Source: Prevotella sp. UBA4330 (lineage in GTDB: Bacteria; Bacteroidota; Bacteroidia; Bacteroidales; Bacteroidaceae). Taken from it: a stretch of 64,000 bases of DNA. Below are positions 16,632-25,480 of this stretch, piece by piece (the stretch's first letter is position 1; every line of letters begins with the position of its first letter). The stretch covers positions 315,364 through 379,363 of the forward strand of contig DGTS01000011.1 of assembly GCA_002394385.1 (NCBI GenBank). Reading direction: 5' to 3'. The translations under genes were made by a program, and so were the position numbers. The notes below the pieces were generated by a model, which had not been told where the DNA came from, did not search any database, and worked only from the letters and a program-made list of their open reading frames with translations.

Positions 16632-18650
16632 ATGAAAACTACATCAATGAAAAAACTCATGGGGCTTTCCCTAAGCCTCTTCGTGGCTGTCGTGGCGCTT
16701 ACCATGGCATCGTGCAGCAGCACGAAACAAGTGGCGAACGGCGCGCCAAATGTGCCGAAGGTGCAGAAAGCAGAACGTTTTCATGTAGCCGAGGGCAGAG
16801 TCCAAAACACGTTTGGCTATGCCGAGGCAAGGGAAAGGTCGGATGAAATCCAACCCATAAACCTTATTCTTGACGCCGACTTCGGCAGTTCTACCGACGA
16901 CCTCTTTGCCCTGATGATGATCAACCACTACATGGACGAGGGGCGCGTTGACCTCAAGGGTGTCATCGTTGACCGCGAGGGAGAGAAGAACGCCGGCGTG
17001 GTGGACATCTTCAACACATACTACGGCCACCCCAACGTGCCCGTGGGACTGGAGCGCAACGGCGTGAAGAACCCGCGATGCTTCATCCCCTACAACGGCA
17101 TCTGCGACCTCAAGGACGTTCACGGCAAACCGATGTTCGAGCGCACGTTCGACGAGAGCAAGTGCATGGAGGGCTACAAACTCTACCGCAAGTTGCTCAG
17201 CGAGGCGAAAGACAAGTCGATAACGGTGGTTGCCATTGGCTTCATGACCACCATAGCACAACTCTTCGAGTCGGGAGCAGACGAATATTCCAAGGAGAAA
17301 GGCGTTGACCTCTTCGGCAAGAAGGTAAAGGCGGTGTACATACAGTCGGGACGTTTCGAGGCGGGCGACAGCCTCTCGGGCTACAACATGCGCGCGGCAT
17401 CAAGACAGGCAGCCATCTTCTACGACAAACTGCCCAAGGACGTGGACATCATAATGTCGCCAAGCAACATCGGCGACCTCATGGACTACTCGCCAAAAGA
17501 TGTGCTCGCCGACCTCTCAACCACCGAACGCAACCCCATAAAGGCGGTCTATACCCACTACACCTGCGACACCGGGCAGCGCATGTGGGACACCAACTGC
17601 CTCGTGAATGCCGTCGAGGGTGACCAGGGCTACTATCTCTCGCCACGCGGATGGGTCACTTTCGTTGACCTCGGCGAAGCGTCTCAGATGCTGTTCAAGG
17701 CCGACCCGGCAGGCAACGCACGCTATCAGATGCCCGGCGACTCATACTTCGCGCAGGAGAAACTGATGGAACTGAGGCGATATAACCGCATAAACAAATA
17801 TCCATCCAAATACACCATCGAGGCACCGCAGCCCATCCTCACTCGCGACGCTGCCGTGGAATGGACCCGCCCGCGACTTGCACAACTCATGGACAAGTAT
17901 CTCGGAACGGCTGGCAACACGCTCGACCTCGACGAAATGCGCAACGTGTTCCGCCCGATAGGCTACTACGGGGCTAACGTGGGCGACTATCGCAAGGCAG
18001 AGAAGATGCTTCTCGACACACTATACACCCAGATGCTGCACAAGGCTGCCAACCTCGGAAAGAAGAGCCTGTTCATAGTGACTGGCCCGCCATCAAGCGG
18101 CAAGAGCACCGTAATGAAGCAAATGGACCTCAGCAAAGTGGGACTGGTGTTCGAATCGTCACTCAACGGGCAGAACCGCATTGAAAACGTAATCGAGCAG
18201 GCCAAGCAAGAGGGATTCCGAGACATCACCGTCATGATGGTGTATAACGACATCCTGACATGTCTGAAAAACTCTATCAGCAAGGGAAAGCAGACCAACC
18301 GCTTCAACAGCATAGGATATCTGGTGAAGTCTTATCGCGACAACATCAGCAAACTGAACCGCATCAAGAAGCAGCATCCTGACGTTAAGATAATCCCGAT
18401 GGACTGCACCGGCAACAAGACTGCCCAGCAAGTGACCTTCGAGGAGGCACAAAACTGGAACTACAAGGTGTCTGACGAGGACATCCGCTCAATGCTCAAC
18501 TACCTGCAGGAGCAAATTAACAGTGGCGACCTCTATGACTCTCAACTGAAACAAATTGCCAGCGGAATAACCCGAGTGGAAGACATCGGCGAGGCAAACA
18601 TCAGTCTTGCACGCGACATCGACCGACAGATAAGCCAGAAGATGCAATAA
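16632..18650 (+). CDS. Lipoprotein with nucleoside-hydrolase-like and zeta-toxin-like P-loop domains
   Basis: A 672-residue protein. The N-terminus is a lipoprotein signal (MKKLMGLSLSLF to TMASC). Residues about 70-400 resemble an inosine-uridine nucleoside hydrolase: DADFGSSTDD matches its metal-binding DxDxGxxxDD, with VAIGFMTTIAQL and SPSNIGDLM later. From about residue 490 there is a P-loop domain (IVTGPPSSGKSTVMKQ) with spacing like zeta-toxin kinases. Known hydrolases split nucleosides to ribose and base; zeta-type kinases phosphorylate UDP-sugars or other small molecules. An ATP-using domain on an exported lipoprotein is unexpected. Domain calls are by motif only. Confidence 0.72.
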   Translation: MKTTSMKKLMGLSLSLFVAVVALTMASCSSTKQVANGAPNVPKVQKAERFHVAEGRVQNTFGYAEARERSDEIQPINLILDADFGSSTDDLFALMMINHYMDEGRVDLKGVIVDREGEKNAGVVDIFNTYYGHPNVPVGLERNGVKNPRCFIPYNGICDLKDVHGKPMFERTFDESKCMEGYKLYRKLLSEAKDKSITVVAIGFMTTIAQLFESGADEYSKEKGVDLFGKKVKAVYIQSGRFEAGDSLSGYNMRAASRQAAIFYDKLPKDVDIIMSPSNIGDLMDYSPKDVLADLSTTERNPIKAVYTHYTCDTGQRMWDTNCLVNAVEGDQGYYLSPRGWVTFVDLGEASQMLFKADPAGNARYQMPGDSYFAQEKLMELRRYNRINKYPSKYTIEAPQPILTRDAAVEWTRPRLAQLMDKYLGTAGNTLDLDEMRNVFRPIGYYGANVGDYRKAEKMLLDTLYTQMLHKAANLGKKSLFIVTGPPSSGKSTVMKQMDLSKVGLVFESSLNGQNRIENVIEQAKQEGFRDITVMMVYNDILTCLKNSISKGKQTNRFNSIGYLVKSYRDNISKLNRIKKQHPDVKIIPMDCTGNKTAQQVTFEEAQNWNYKVSDEDIRSMLNYLQEQINSGDLYDSQLKQIASGITRVEDIGEANISLARDIDRQISQKMQ

Positions 18651-18678
18651 GCAAGCAACAAGCAAGACCGAAAACAAC

Positions 18679-18726
18679 GAGTGCGAAAGTGTGACAAGAA
18701 ACATGTTTCTTCACACCTTCGCACTC
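18679..18726. terminator. Long inverted repeat, likely bidirectional terminator
   Basis: Arms beginning GAGTGCGAA and ending TTCGCACTC, with GTGTGA/TCACAC and AGAAACA/TGTTTCT inside, form a stem of about 22 bp with small bulges 28 bp past the lipoprotein stop. There is no strong T-run after it, so termination is inferred. Confidence 0.5.
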
Positions 18727-18770
18727 ATTAGATAAGGAAAAACTCACTTTCTAACTAAAACCCATTCACC

Positions 18771-19211
18771 ATGAAACAAACAACTACCACCGACATCCAA
18801 CTAACTGGCGTGCCAGAGCATTACGTGCTATGCTACAACGACAACTGTTCGAAGGCCCAGACATGCCTGCACCGCATCGCAGCAAAGGGAAACTACGTCA
18901 AAGACAACATCGTGAGCGCCGTGAACCCGGCACTTTACGGAGGCGACAAATGCAGATACTACGCGCCAAACACACCCGTACGGCTGGCATACGGCATGCT
19001 GCACACATTCGACAACATACTCGCACGCGACATCGCAGCCATGAGAAACGACCTGCGCGAGCACTTCGGCAATGGCTCTTATTACAGGCGACGCAACGGC
19101 ACTCAGCCCATAACACCCGAAGACCAACAATTCATAGCCCGAATGTTCAAGAAATATGGCTATGACATAGAGCCCGTCTTCGATTGTTACAAGACAGACT
19201 TTCTTTTCTGA
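18771..19211 (+). CDS. DUF6078-like hypothetical protein
   Basis: A 146-residue soluble protein. An N-terminal Cys pair region (CYNDNCSKAQTCLHR, about residues 21-35) and a later GGDKCRYYAPN suggest a metal-binding or disulfide-linked set of four Cys. The C-terminal part (GNGSYYRRRNGTQPITPEDQQF) looks like a winged-helix or DNA-contact segment. The overall pattern recalls Bacteroidales DUF6078 proteins, which have no known function; that match is from memory and unchecked. It stands alone between a hairpin (18679-18726) and the tandem array at 19296. Confidence 0.7.
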   Translation: MKQTTTTDIQLTGVPEHYVLCYNDNCSKAQTCLHRIAAKGNYVKDNIVSAVNPALYGGDKCRYYAPNTPVRLAYGMLHTFDNILARDIAAMRNDLREHFGNGSYYRRRNGTQPITPEDQQFIARMFKKYGYDIEPVFDCYKTDFLF

Positions 19212-19295
19212 GAAAACCCCTTGTACACCGCCATTCCCAAGTTTTTAAAGTCTTGGGAATCTTTTTACCAATCACTCCTGAAACTTGGGAATCCT

Positions 19296-19404
19296 TTTAC
19301 CAACGCCTGGTAGAAACATTACCAACAGCCTGTAAAAAGATTACCAGCATCTGGTAAAAAGATTACCGACGGCTGGTAAAAAGATTACCAACCGTCGGTA
19401 ACAA
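19296..19404. repeat. 22-bp tandem repeat, five units
   Basis: Five units of 22 bp (19296, 19318, 19340, 19362, 19384) of the form ATTACCrrC..CTGGTAAAAAG. Halves TTACCAG and CTGGTAA are complementary, so each unit is a palindrome and neighbouring units can pair. The array lies between convergent genes. Just before it, CTTGGGAATC-TTTTACCA occurs twice 31-32 bp apart (19250-19300). Confidence 0.8.
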
Positions 19405-19440
19405 TTCCGAAAACAATTAATCGCTTTCTTTTATCAGATA

Positions 19441-20031
19441 TTAGAATGGAATCTTATAGCCTACGGTCAGCATAATCACGCTGTGGCGGGCTTTAGCATC
19501 GATATCTTCTTCATCTAAAATTTCAGCGACCTTACTTTTCTTATGGATGTTTGTCACACCGATGTTGTAACGGAAATCTATCACAAAGTCGCTAATTTCA
19601 TAGGACGCTCCAATAGGAATAGAGAAATCAACGGACTTACATGCATCTTTGAAGTCAGCATCATCGACTTTTGCACGTGTCAAGAAACCAATCTGAGGAC
19701 CTGCCTTCAATGCCAAACCTGGGGCAACATAAACGTTGGCAAGAACAGGAATATTGATATAGTCCATATTCCAGGCATCGTCAATTCCCTTTACCTTGTA
19801 GCCCTGCATAGTGTAAAGAACACCTGCGGTAATACCGAATGTACTGTTGATATTATATCCCAACTCAGCACCTCCAACGAGTCCAATCTTCGATTTAATG
19901 CCATCAGCATCACCAACAACTGTTGTCAATGTTCCACCCACCATAGGCTTGATGAACATCTGTCCTGCCTGCTGAGCACTAACGCTCAATGTAGCCACCA
20001 TCATAGCGGCAATCATAAATAACTTTTTCAT
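19441..20031 (-). CDS. Outer-membrane beta-barrel protein (PorT/OmpX-like)
   Basis: A 196-residue protein with a cleavable signal peptide (MKKLFMIAAMMVATLSVSAQ). After it run alternating hydrophobic/polar strands with Gly and aromatic girdle residues (GLVGGAELGYNINSTFGITAGVLYTMQGYK), ending in MLTVGYKIPF with the terminal Phe typical of Bam substrates. This fits an eight-stranded barrel of the PorT-like group. It would sit in the outer membrane; specific role unknown. A promoter is at 20156-20186. Confidence 0.83.
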   Translation of the reverse strand: MKKLFMIAAMMVATLSVSAQQAGQMFIKPMVGGTLTTVVGDADGIKSKIGLVGGAELGYNINSTFGITAGVLYTMQGYKVKGIDDAWNMDYINIPVLANVYVAPGLALKAGPQIGFLTRAKVDDADFKDACKSVDFSIPIGASYEISDFVIDFRYNIGVTNIHKKSKVAEILDEEDIDAKARHSVIMLTVGYKIPF

Positions 20032-20155
20032 CTTACTTAGTTTTTTAATTAGACATTAAATATTCAATAATACTCATTATTTTGTCTTGCACTTTACACC
20101 ACTCGTATTGTCATTTCTACGAGTAAAGAACGTAATAAACATCCCTTTTCGGTTG

Positions 20156-20186
20156 CAAAAATATAAAGAGTATTTAATATCTGCAA
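20156..20186 (-). promoter_or_regulatory. Promoter of the beta-barrel gene
   Basis: On the minus strand TTG (20184-20186), a 20-bp spacer and TATTTTTG (20156-20163). The leader to the start codon would be about 120 nt. Confidence 0.55.
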
Positions 20187-20269
20187 GTTTTTTTGATGTT
20201 TTTTTTCATTAATTTACATTCCGCTACGGGTTATCGGCATTGTCATTATATGCACTAAAAGTCTGATAA

Positions 20270-20301
20270 TTTGTGGAAACGGGAAAAAAATAGTAACTTT
20301 G
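20270..20301 (+). promoter_or_regulatory. Promoter of rlmN
   Basis: TTTG (20270-20273), a 20-bp spacer and TAACTTTG (20294-20301). The TTG codon at 20299 lies inside the -7 element, so it cannot be the start; translation begins at ATG 20323 with a very short leader. Confidence 0.75.
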
Positions 20302-20322
20302 CAACCGATATTTCCATTATTT

Positions 20323-21390
20323 ATGGACAGAAAAGAGAAACTACCGCTGTTAGGACTGACTGTTGGCGAACTGAAAGAGGTGGTCGCCGGTCTTGGCATG
20401 CCTGCCTTTACGGGCAAGCAGATAGCGGGATGGCTATACGAAAAGGGCGTTGCGAGCATCGACGAGATGACCAACATCTCGAAAAAGAACCGCGAACTGC
20501 TGGCAGAACGATACACCGTGGGACGGCGCGATGCCATCACGGTGCAGACCTCTGTTGACGGCACGCGCAAGTATCTGTTCCCTGCCGGCACGGCGAATGC
20601 CACCGTAGAGACGGTGTTTATTCCCGACGGCGACCGCGCCACGCTGTGCGTCTCGTGCCAGGTGGGCTGCAAGATGAACTGCCTCTTCTGCCAAACGGGA
20701 AAGCAGGGGTTTGAGGGGCAACTCTCGGCAACTGACATTCTGAACCAGATTTACTCCCTGCCCGAGCGCGAACGGCTTACGAACATCGTGTTCATGGGAC
20801 AGGGCGAGCCAATGGACAACCTCGACAACGTGCTGCGCACGACAGAGATTCTGACCGCCGACTATGGCTGGGCATGGAGTCCGAAGCGCATCACGGTGAG
20901 TTCGGTCGGCGTGAAGAACAAACTGAAGAGGTTCCTCGACGAGAGCCAGTGCCACGTGGCGATAAGCCTGCACTCCCCTATCCACGAGCAGCGACAGGAA
21001 CTGATGCCCGCCGAGAAGGCAATGCCCATCGAGGATGTGGTGGCTCTGCTCAGACAGTATGACTTCAGCCACCAGCGCCGCTTGTCGTTCGAGTATATCG
21101 TTTTCGGCGGTGTCAACGACACTCCCGACCATGCCAAAGCCATAGTGCGATTGCTTGCAGGACTGGAGTGCCGCGTCAATCTCATAAGGTTTCACCAGAT
21201 ACCCGATGTGCCATTGCATGGTGCCGACGACAAGAAGATGGAACAACTGCGCGACTATCTCACCTCTCACGGAGTGTTCACCACCATACGTGCCTCGCGC
21301 GGACAGGACATCTATGCCGCCTGCGGACTGCTGAACACCAAGAGTAAGCAGGGCTCCGGGTATTCAGAACATCCAAAGCATTCCGAATAA
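20323..21390 (+). CDS. rlmN: 23S rRNA (adenine-C2) methyltransferase RlmN
   Basis: A 355-residue radical-SAM enzyme that methylates C2 of A2503 in 23S rRNA (and A37 of some tRNAs). The iron-sulfur motif is GCKMNCLFC (C-x3-C-x2-C) at about residues 115-123. The second catalytic Cys is in DIYAACGLL near 333. VSCQVG before the cluster and VFMGQGEPMDN after it match the family. It begins a cluster with DUF4837 and pdxA, an order often seen in Bacteroidales. Identification is firm. Confidence 0.95.
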   Translation: MDRKEKLPLLGLTVGELKEVVAGLGMPAFTGKQIAGWLYEKGVASIDEMTNISKKNRELLAERYTVGRRDAITVQTSVDGTRKYLFPAGTANATVETVFIPDGDRATLCVSCQVGCKMNCLFCQTGKQGFEGQLSATDILNQIYSLPERERLTNIVFMGQGEPMDNLDNVLRTTEILTADYGWAWSPKRITVSSVGVKNKLKRFLDESQCHVAISLHSPIHEQRQELMPAEKAMPIEDVVALLRQYDFSHQRRLSFEYIVFGGVNDTPDHAKAIVRLLAGLECRVNLIRFHQIPDVPLHGADDKKMEQLRDYLTSHGVFTTIRASRGQDIYAACGLLNTKSKQGSGYSEHPKHSE

Positions 21391-21403
21391 GACCATCGCA
21401 GCA

Positions 21404-22339
21404 TTGAGAAAGATACACCTTATATATATAATAGGTATAGCGCTGTGCATCACGGCATGCACCAATCGCCGACCTAAAGAGCCAAGGGCAGGACACCCTT
21501 ACGAGGTGTTCGTAGCCTCAACAACCGACGACGCGGCTGCAACGTTAATGGTGTGCAAGGCACTGGGCATTGACGCAGAGGCATTGCCACAAAGAGAACC
21601 GCAGTTCGATGCGGTGAAAATAAAGTTCGACGAGTATAATTCTGCAATAAAGAAGAGCAGCACCGTGCTCATTGACATAAACCGCCAGAAGTACCATTCA
21701 CCAACAGTTACTTGGCAAACGGGCGACGGAACGATAGAGGTGATGCTTCATGCCGGGAGCAGCGAGTCGCTTGCCAGTGCCATCGACAGTCTCGGCGAGA
21801 CGATGCGCGAGCAACTGCTAAGGCACGAAATGGCAGTGGCAAAGGACATTCTGAAGACAAAGCATAACCCGAAGGCAGAGCAGAAGGTGAAGGAAGTGAC
21901 GGGAGTGGAAATGCTGATACCCGCCGACATGCAGCGAAGCAAGCAGGGGGAGCACTTCATCTGGCTCTCAAACGACGCGCTGACAGGGATGCAGAACATC
22001 TGCGTTTACACCTACCCAGGGCTCACTCTCAATGCCGAGAGAGCACTGGCGATGCGCGACAGCATACTGGGCAGGCACATCGAGGGCGAGACAAAGGGCA
22101 TGCACATGGTCACCGCGCCGCAAAGCGTAACATCGAAGATGGTAACAAACGGCGGACGCAAAGTGCTGGTGCAGCGCGGACTATGGGAGATGAAGGGCGA
22201 CGCAATGGGCGGCCCCTTCGTAAGCCGTAGCCACATCGACTCAACAAACCACCGCATCGTGGTGAAAGAGGCTTTCGTCTATGCTCCAGAACGCAAGAAG
22301 CGCAACCTGATAAGACAAATCGAGGCGGCAATATATTGA
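21404..22339 (+). CDS. DUF4837-family lipoprotein
   Basis: A 311-residue protein starting with TTG 13 bp after rlmN; no ATG fits. The N-terminus MRKIHLIYIIGIALCITAC is a lipoprotein signal. The body matches the Bacteroidetes DUF4837 family in length and pattern (RGLWEMKGDAMGGPFVS; AFVYAPERKKRNLIRQIEA near the end). Function is unknown; it is expected at the periplasmic side or outer membrane. Its 3' end is followed by dispersed repeats before pdxA. Confidence 0.85.
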   Translation: MRKIHLIYIIGIALCITACTNRRPKEPRAGHPYEVFVASTTDDAAATLMVCKALGIDAEALPQREPQFDAVKIKFDEYNSAIKKSSTVLIDINRQKYHSPTVTWQTGDGTIEVMLHAGSSESLASAIDSLGETMREQLLRHEMAVAKDILKTKHNPKAEQKVKEVTGVEMLIPADMQRSKQGEHFIWLSNDALTGMQNICVYTYPGLTLNAERALAMRDSILGRHIEGETKGMHMVTAPQSVTSKMVTNGGRKVLVQRGLWEMKGDAMGGPFVSRSHIDSTNHRIVVKEAFVYAPERKKRNLIRQIEAAIY

Positions 22340-22344
22340 CTTTC

Positions 22345-22404
22345 TCCGCATTGCTCCGAAAGCACAGAGTTCACAGAGGAGACAGAGGGCACGGAGGGGA
22401 GGTG
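22345..22404. repeat. CACAGAGTTCACAGAGG dispersed repeat
   Basis: A purine-rich unit, AAAGCACAGAGTTCACAGAGG then AGACAGAGGGCACGGAGG. Copies in either orientation occur near 25345-25395, 26728-26781, 29765-29830, 31632-31690, 31921-31985 and 32118-32170. It is often next to the word CGAAGCGGAGAAAG. Confidence 0.75.
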
Positions 22405-22427
22405 ACGGGTGATGAGCGGAGAATGCT

Positions 22428-22507
22428 GTAGGGGCGTACCTTCGTGTGCGCCCGTTATAATCACAACGATGCGTGTTTTGCGGGCGCACACGGGGGTACG
22501 CCCCTAC
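22428..22507. repeat. GTAGGGGCG...CGCCCCTAC element, 80 bp
   Basis: A complete 80-bp palindromic element with ends GTAGGGGCGTACC and GGTACGCCCCTAC. It is nearly identical in length and sequence to the copy at 31818-31897, which lies in the opposite sense. Confidence 0.8.
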
Positions 22508-22635
22508 TTGGCGCTTGACTCAGCCACTTATATGAGCGAAGCGAGTCTTAAGAAAGGCGTTAGCCGACAAAAAGAACTTGACACGACCATTGGTCGAGCG
22601 AGGAGTTATGAGTTAGAAAGCCAGCGACCGTTGGT

Positions 22636-22790
22636 TCCCCGCCCATGCAGGGGCGGGGATAGGGGCGGGGTCGGTGATAGATAAGGGGAGATTAAAAGTT
22701 ATGTGTGGATAAAAGACACTGACCCCTCCCCTGGCCTCTCCCCTACAATGGGCGGGGATTCATTAGTATTGGGACCTAACAGTATATAAT
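22636..22790. repeat. GC-rich composite repeat (GGGGTCGGTGAT family)
   Basis: GC-rich words (GGGGCGGGGATAGGGGCGGGG), then GTCGGTGAT, an AT-rich middle, GACACTGACCCC, and a tail ending CTAACAGTATATAAT. The same order recurs at 24985-25195 and 28860-29245. Its tail lies just upstream of pdxA, so it may carry that gene's leader or promoter. Confidence 0.75.
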
Positions 22791-22823
22791 TACCTAAAAA
22801 TATAATATATAACATATAGAAAT

Positions 22824-23939
22824 ATGGAAGACAGGAAAATTCGCGTTGCAATAACGCACGGCGACACCAACGGCATAGGCTACGAATTGATTTTCAAGAC
22901 CTTCGCCGAGCAGGAGATGCTCGAACTGTGTACGCCAATCATATACGGCTCGCCCAAAGTGGCTGCCTATCATCGTAATGTATTGGGAATACAGGCCAAC
23001 TTCAGCATCATCAGCAAGGCTGAAGAGGCTCACGACGGCCGCATGAACCTGCTGACGGTGTTCGAGGACGACGTGAAAGTAGATCTCGGAAAGCCTACTG
23101 ACGAGTCTGGAGCAGCAGCAGTGAAAGCACTCGAACGCGCCATCGAAGACCAGAAGAACGGACTCGTGGATGCTATCGTTGCCGCACCGGTAGATGAAAG
23201 CGCACTCAAGAAGGGTAGCAAAGCATTCAACGGACAGTCGGCTCTTCTTGAGGCAGAACTCGGAAACACTGCAAAGACACTGCGAATGATTATAGGAAAG
23301 AAGTTAAGACTGGCATTCGCAACCACCGACATCCCTCTGAAAGAGGTGTCAACAGCCATCACTAAAGAACTCATCGAGGAGAAGGCGGCAGCACTCTACG
23401 ACACACTGCGACGCGACTTCCGCATCACCAACCCGCGCATCGCTGTGCTTGCGCTGAATCCTTCGTTTGACAAGGACAACGCACAAAACAGCGAAGAGAG
23501 CGTAATAATAAAACCCGCAATAGAAAAACTCGAGAGCGAAGGTAAGCAGGCTTTCGGCCCTTACACCGCGGAAGAGTTCTTCGGCGAGGCACAGTATGTC
23601 GCATTCGACGGCGTACTGGCAATGTATAAGGATCAGGGAATAATCCCCTACCGCACTATTGAGCAGGAGAACGGACTGAAACTGAGCGCCGCACTGCCCG
23701 TGATAATGACACAGCCGGACATGGGACCAGAGTTCCGCAAGGCAGGAAAGGGCGAGGCCGACGAACAACCGATGCGCAACGCCATTTACATGGCCATCGA
23801 CATCGCACGCAACCGCACCAGTTATGACGAGCCGCTGAAGAACCCGCTAAAGAAACTCTATCACGAGAAACGCGACGAGAGCGAGAAGGTGCGCTTCAAC
23901 ATCCCCAAGAAACAGAGCAAGGAAAACGACGCTGAATGA
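22824..23939 (+). CDS. pdxA: 4-hydroxythreonine-4-phosphate dehydrogenase
   Basis: A 371-residue PdxA-family enzyme that oxidises 4-phosphohydroxy-L-threonine with NAD in pyridoxal phosphate synthesis. The N-terminus VAITHGDTNGIGYELIFKTF is the family signature, as are APVDESALKKGSKAFNGQSALLEAELG (about residues 126-152) and IAVLALNPSF. A PAIEKLESEG region and a Lys/Glu-rich tail follow. It overlaps the next gene by four bases (ATGA), so the two are coupled. Confidence 0.92.
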   Translation: MEDRKIRVAITHGDTNGIGYELIFKTFAEQEMLELCTPIIYGSPKVAAYHRNVLGIQANFSIISKAEEAHDGRMNLLTVFEDDVKVDLGKPTDESGAAAVKALERAIEDQKNGLVDAIVAAPVDESALKKGSKAFNGQSALLEAELGNTAKTLRMIIGKKLRLAFATTDIPLKEVSTAITKELIEEKAAALYDTLRRDFRITNPRIAVLALNPSFDKDNAQNSEESVIIKPAIEKLESEGKQAFGPYTAEEFFGEAQYVAFDGVLAMYKDQGIIPYRTIEQENGLKLSAALPVIMTQPDMGPEFRKAGKGEADEQPMRNAIYMAIDIARNRTSYDEPLKNPLKKLYHEKRDESEKVRFNIPKKQSKENDAE

Positions 23940-24934
23940 AAAAGAAATACCAGAACGCGTTCTTCATCTTCGGACTGGTGCTGCTCGCACTGATGATCAC
24001 CCAACTCGACTTCAAGCAGGTGTGGGAGGGGCTTCAGCATGCTGGCTACTGGTTCGTGGCAGTGCTCGTGCTATGGTTTTTCCTCTATTTCTTCAACACC
24101 ACGGCGTGGTATATTATAATAAGGAGTACATCGCCGAAGCCAAAATTCTCATATATGTGGCTTTACAAGGTGATGGTTTCGGGCTTCGCGCTCAACTACG
24201 CCACACCGGGAGGACTGATGGGCGGCGAGCCATACCGCATCATGGAACTATCACCGTACATCGGAACAGAAAAGGCCTCGTCGTCGGTGATACTGCACAC
24301 GATGACACATATCTTCAGTCATTTCTGGTTCTGGCTCATTTCCGTGGTGCTCTTCATCATCACCGAGCCGCTGACACCTTTCATGATTGGCCTGCTCACC
24401 GCCGTCACCGCATTCTGTCTGCTGGGCATCTGGTTCTTCATGAAAGGCTATCAGAAAGGACTTGCCAACCGCGCCTTCGCCCTACTGAGTCATATACCTG
24501 GTGCAAAGAGATGGGCACGGCGGTTCATCGACAACCATCACGACGAACTCGACAACATCGACCGTCAGATAGCAGCACTGCACAAGCAGAACCCCCACAC
24601 TTTCTGGGGGGCGTTGATGCTGGAACTCTCGTGCCGTTTCCTTTCGGCTTTCGAGATATTCTTCATCCTGCTTGTCATCATGCCGTCGGCAAACTATTTC
24701 CAGTGCGTGCTGATACTGGCGTTCACCAGTCTTTTCGCCAACCTCCTCTTCTTCATGCCATTGCAGATAGGCGGTCGCGAGGGAGGATTCATGATGTCGG
24801 CATCAGGACTTGCCCTAACTACATCAGCAGGCATCTTCGTTGCACTGATAGTACGTCTGCGCGAACTGTTCTGGACTGCTCTTGGCTTGCTGCTGATAAA
24901 GGTAGGGAAGACAAAAAGGAAGGAAAATTTATAA
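23936..24934 (+). CDS. Flippase-like membrane protein (UPF0104/LPG synthase TM family)
   Basis: A 332-residue membrane protein with about eight to nine hydrophobic segments. SFALNYATPGGLMGGEPYRI at about residues 81-99 and LFFMPLQIGGREGG near 280 match the lysylphosphatidylglycerol-synthase transmembrane (UPF0104) family. Members without the synthase domain may move lipids. Start overlaps the pdxA stop. A GC-rich repeat field of about 560 bp follows. Confidence 0.85.
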   Translation: MKKKYQNAFFIFGLVLLALMITQLDFKQVWEGLQHAGYWFVAVLVLWFFLYFFNTTAWYIIIRSTSPKPKFSYMWLYKVMVSGFALNYATPGGLMGGEPYRIMELSPYIGTEKASSSVILHTMTHIFSHFWFWLISVVLFIITEPLTPFMIGLLTAVTAFCLLGIWFFMKGYQKGLANRAFALLSHIPGAKRWARRFIDNHHDELDNIDRQIAALHKQNPHTFWGALMLELSCRFLSAFEIFFILLVIMPSANYFQCVLILAFTSLFANLLFFMPLQIGGREGGFMMSASGLALTTSAGIFVALIVRLRELFWTALGLLLIKVGKTKRKENL

Positions 24935-24984
24935 TTAGGCCCTACAATGGTTTAGCGTTCCCAAAGATGCCGTACGCTATGTAT

Positions 24985-25195
24985 CCCCTCCCCTGAAGTC
25001 CCCCTCGCCCCTTGGAGAGGGGATAGGGGTGAGGCCTTGAGGCCAGGGATGGGGTCGGTGATGTAAAGGAAGAATTTAGAATAAGATAGAAGAAATTGTG
25101 TGTGGATAAAAGACACTGACCCCACCCCTACCCCTCCCCTACAGGGGCGGGGAGTCATTAGCAATGGGGCTAAACAGTATATAATAAACAGAAAG
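24985..25195. repeat. GC-rich composite repeat, second copy
   Basis: CCCTCGCCCCTTGGAGAGGGG, GGGGTCGGTGAT, an AT-rich middle almost the same as in the copy at 29020-29060 (AGAATAAGATAGAAGAAATT), GACACTGACCCC, then GGGGCGGGGA and CTAAACAGTATATAAT. It follows the flippase-like gene. Confidence 0.75.
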
Positions 25196-25229
25196 AAATA
25201 ATTAGCAACCCTTAACATATAACCATTAC

Positions 25230-25395
25230 TGATAACGCTCAACGCTCAACGCTCAGCGCTCAACGCTCAGCACTCAGCGCTCAACACTCAGCACTCAACG
25301 CTCAATGCTCAATGCTCAACTCTCAACTCTCAACGCTCAACCCTCTGTGCCCTCCGTCTCCTCTGTGAACTCTGTGCTTTCATAGCGAAGCGACT
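25230..25395. repeat. CTCAAC heptamer array and CTCTGTG unit
   Basis: About sixteen heptamers of the kind CGCTCAA, CACTCAG and TGCTCAA (25235-25342), then the CCCTCCGTCTCCTCTGTGAA unit and TTTCATAGCGAAGCG. This is the longest heptamer run in the window. It precedes the sigma-54 activator gene. Confidence 0.8.
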
Positions 25396-25480
25396 GAAAG
25401 AACCAACAACCTTTAACCAGTATTTTCGTTAAATAAAGCAAGTTTTCTGCCAAAATTGCAGTTAATTGGAAAATAATATG

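Noticed and set aside
19296..19404. CRISPR array
   Set aside because: Units are joined directly with no unique spacers, and no cas genes are present.
20434..21270. A 278-codon open frame on the minus strand
   Set aside because: Antisense to rlmN with all its catalytic motifs; the translation is His/Leu-rich and featureless.
22340..22823. Small genes in the repeat field, for example the 91-codon frame at 22409
   Set aside because: The frame consists wholly of dispersed repeat DNA that also occurs in other places and frames.
24022..24996. A 324-codon open frame on the + strand
   Set aside because: Overlaps the flippase-like gene in another frame; that gene is hydrophobic, family-like and coupled to pdxA.
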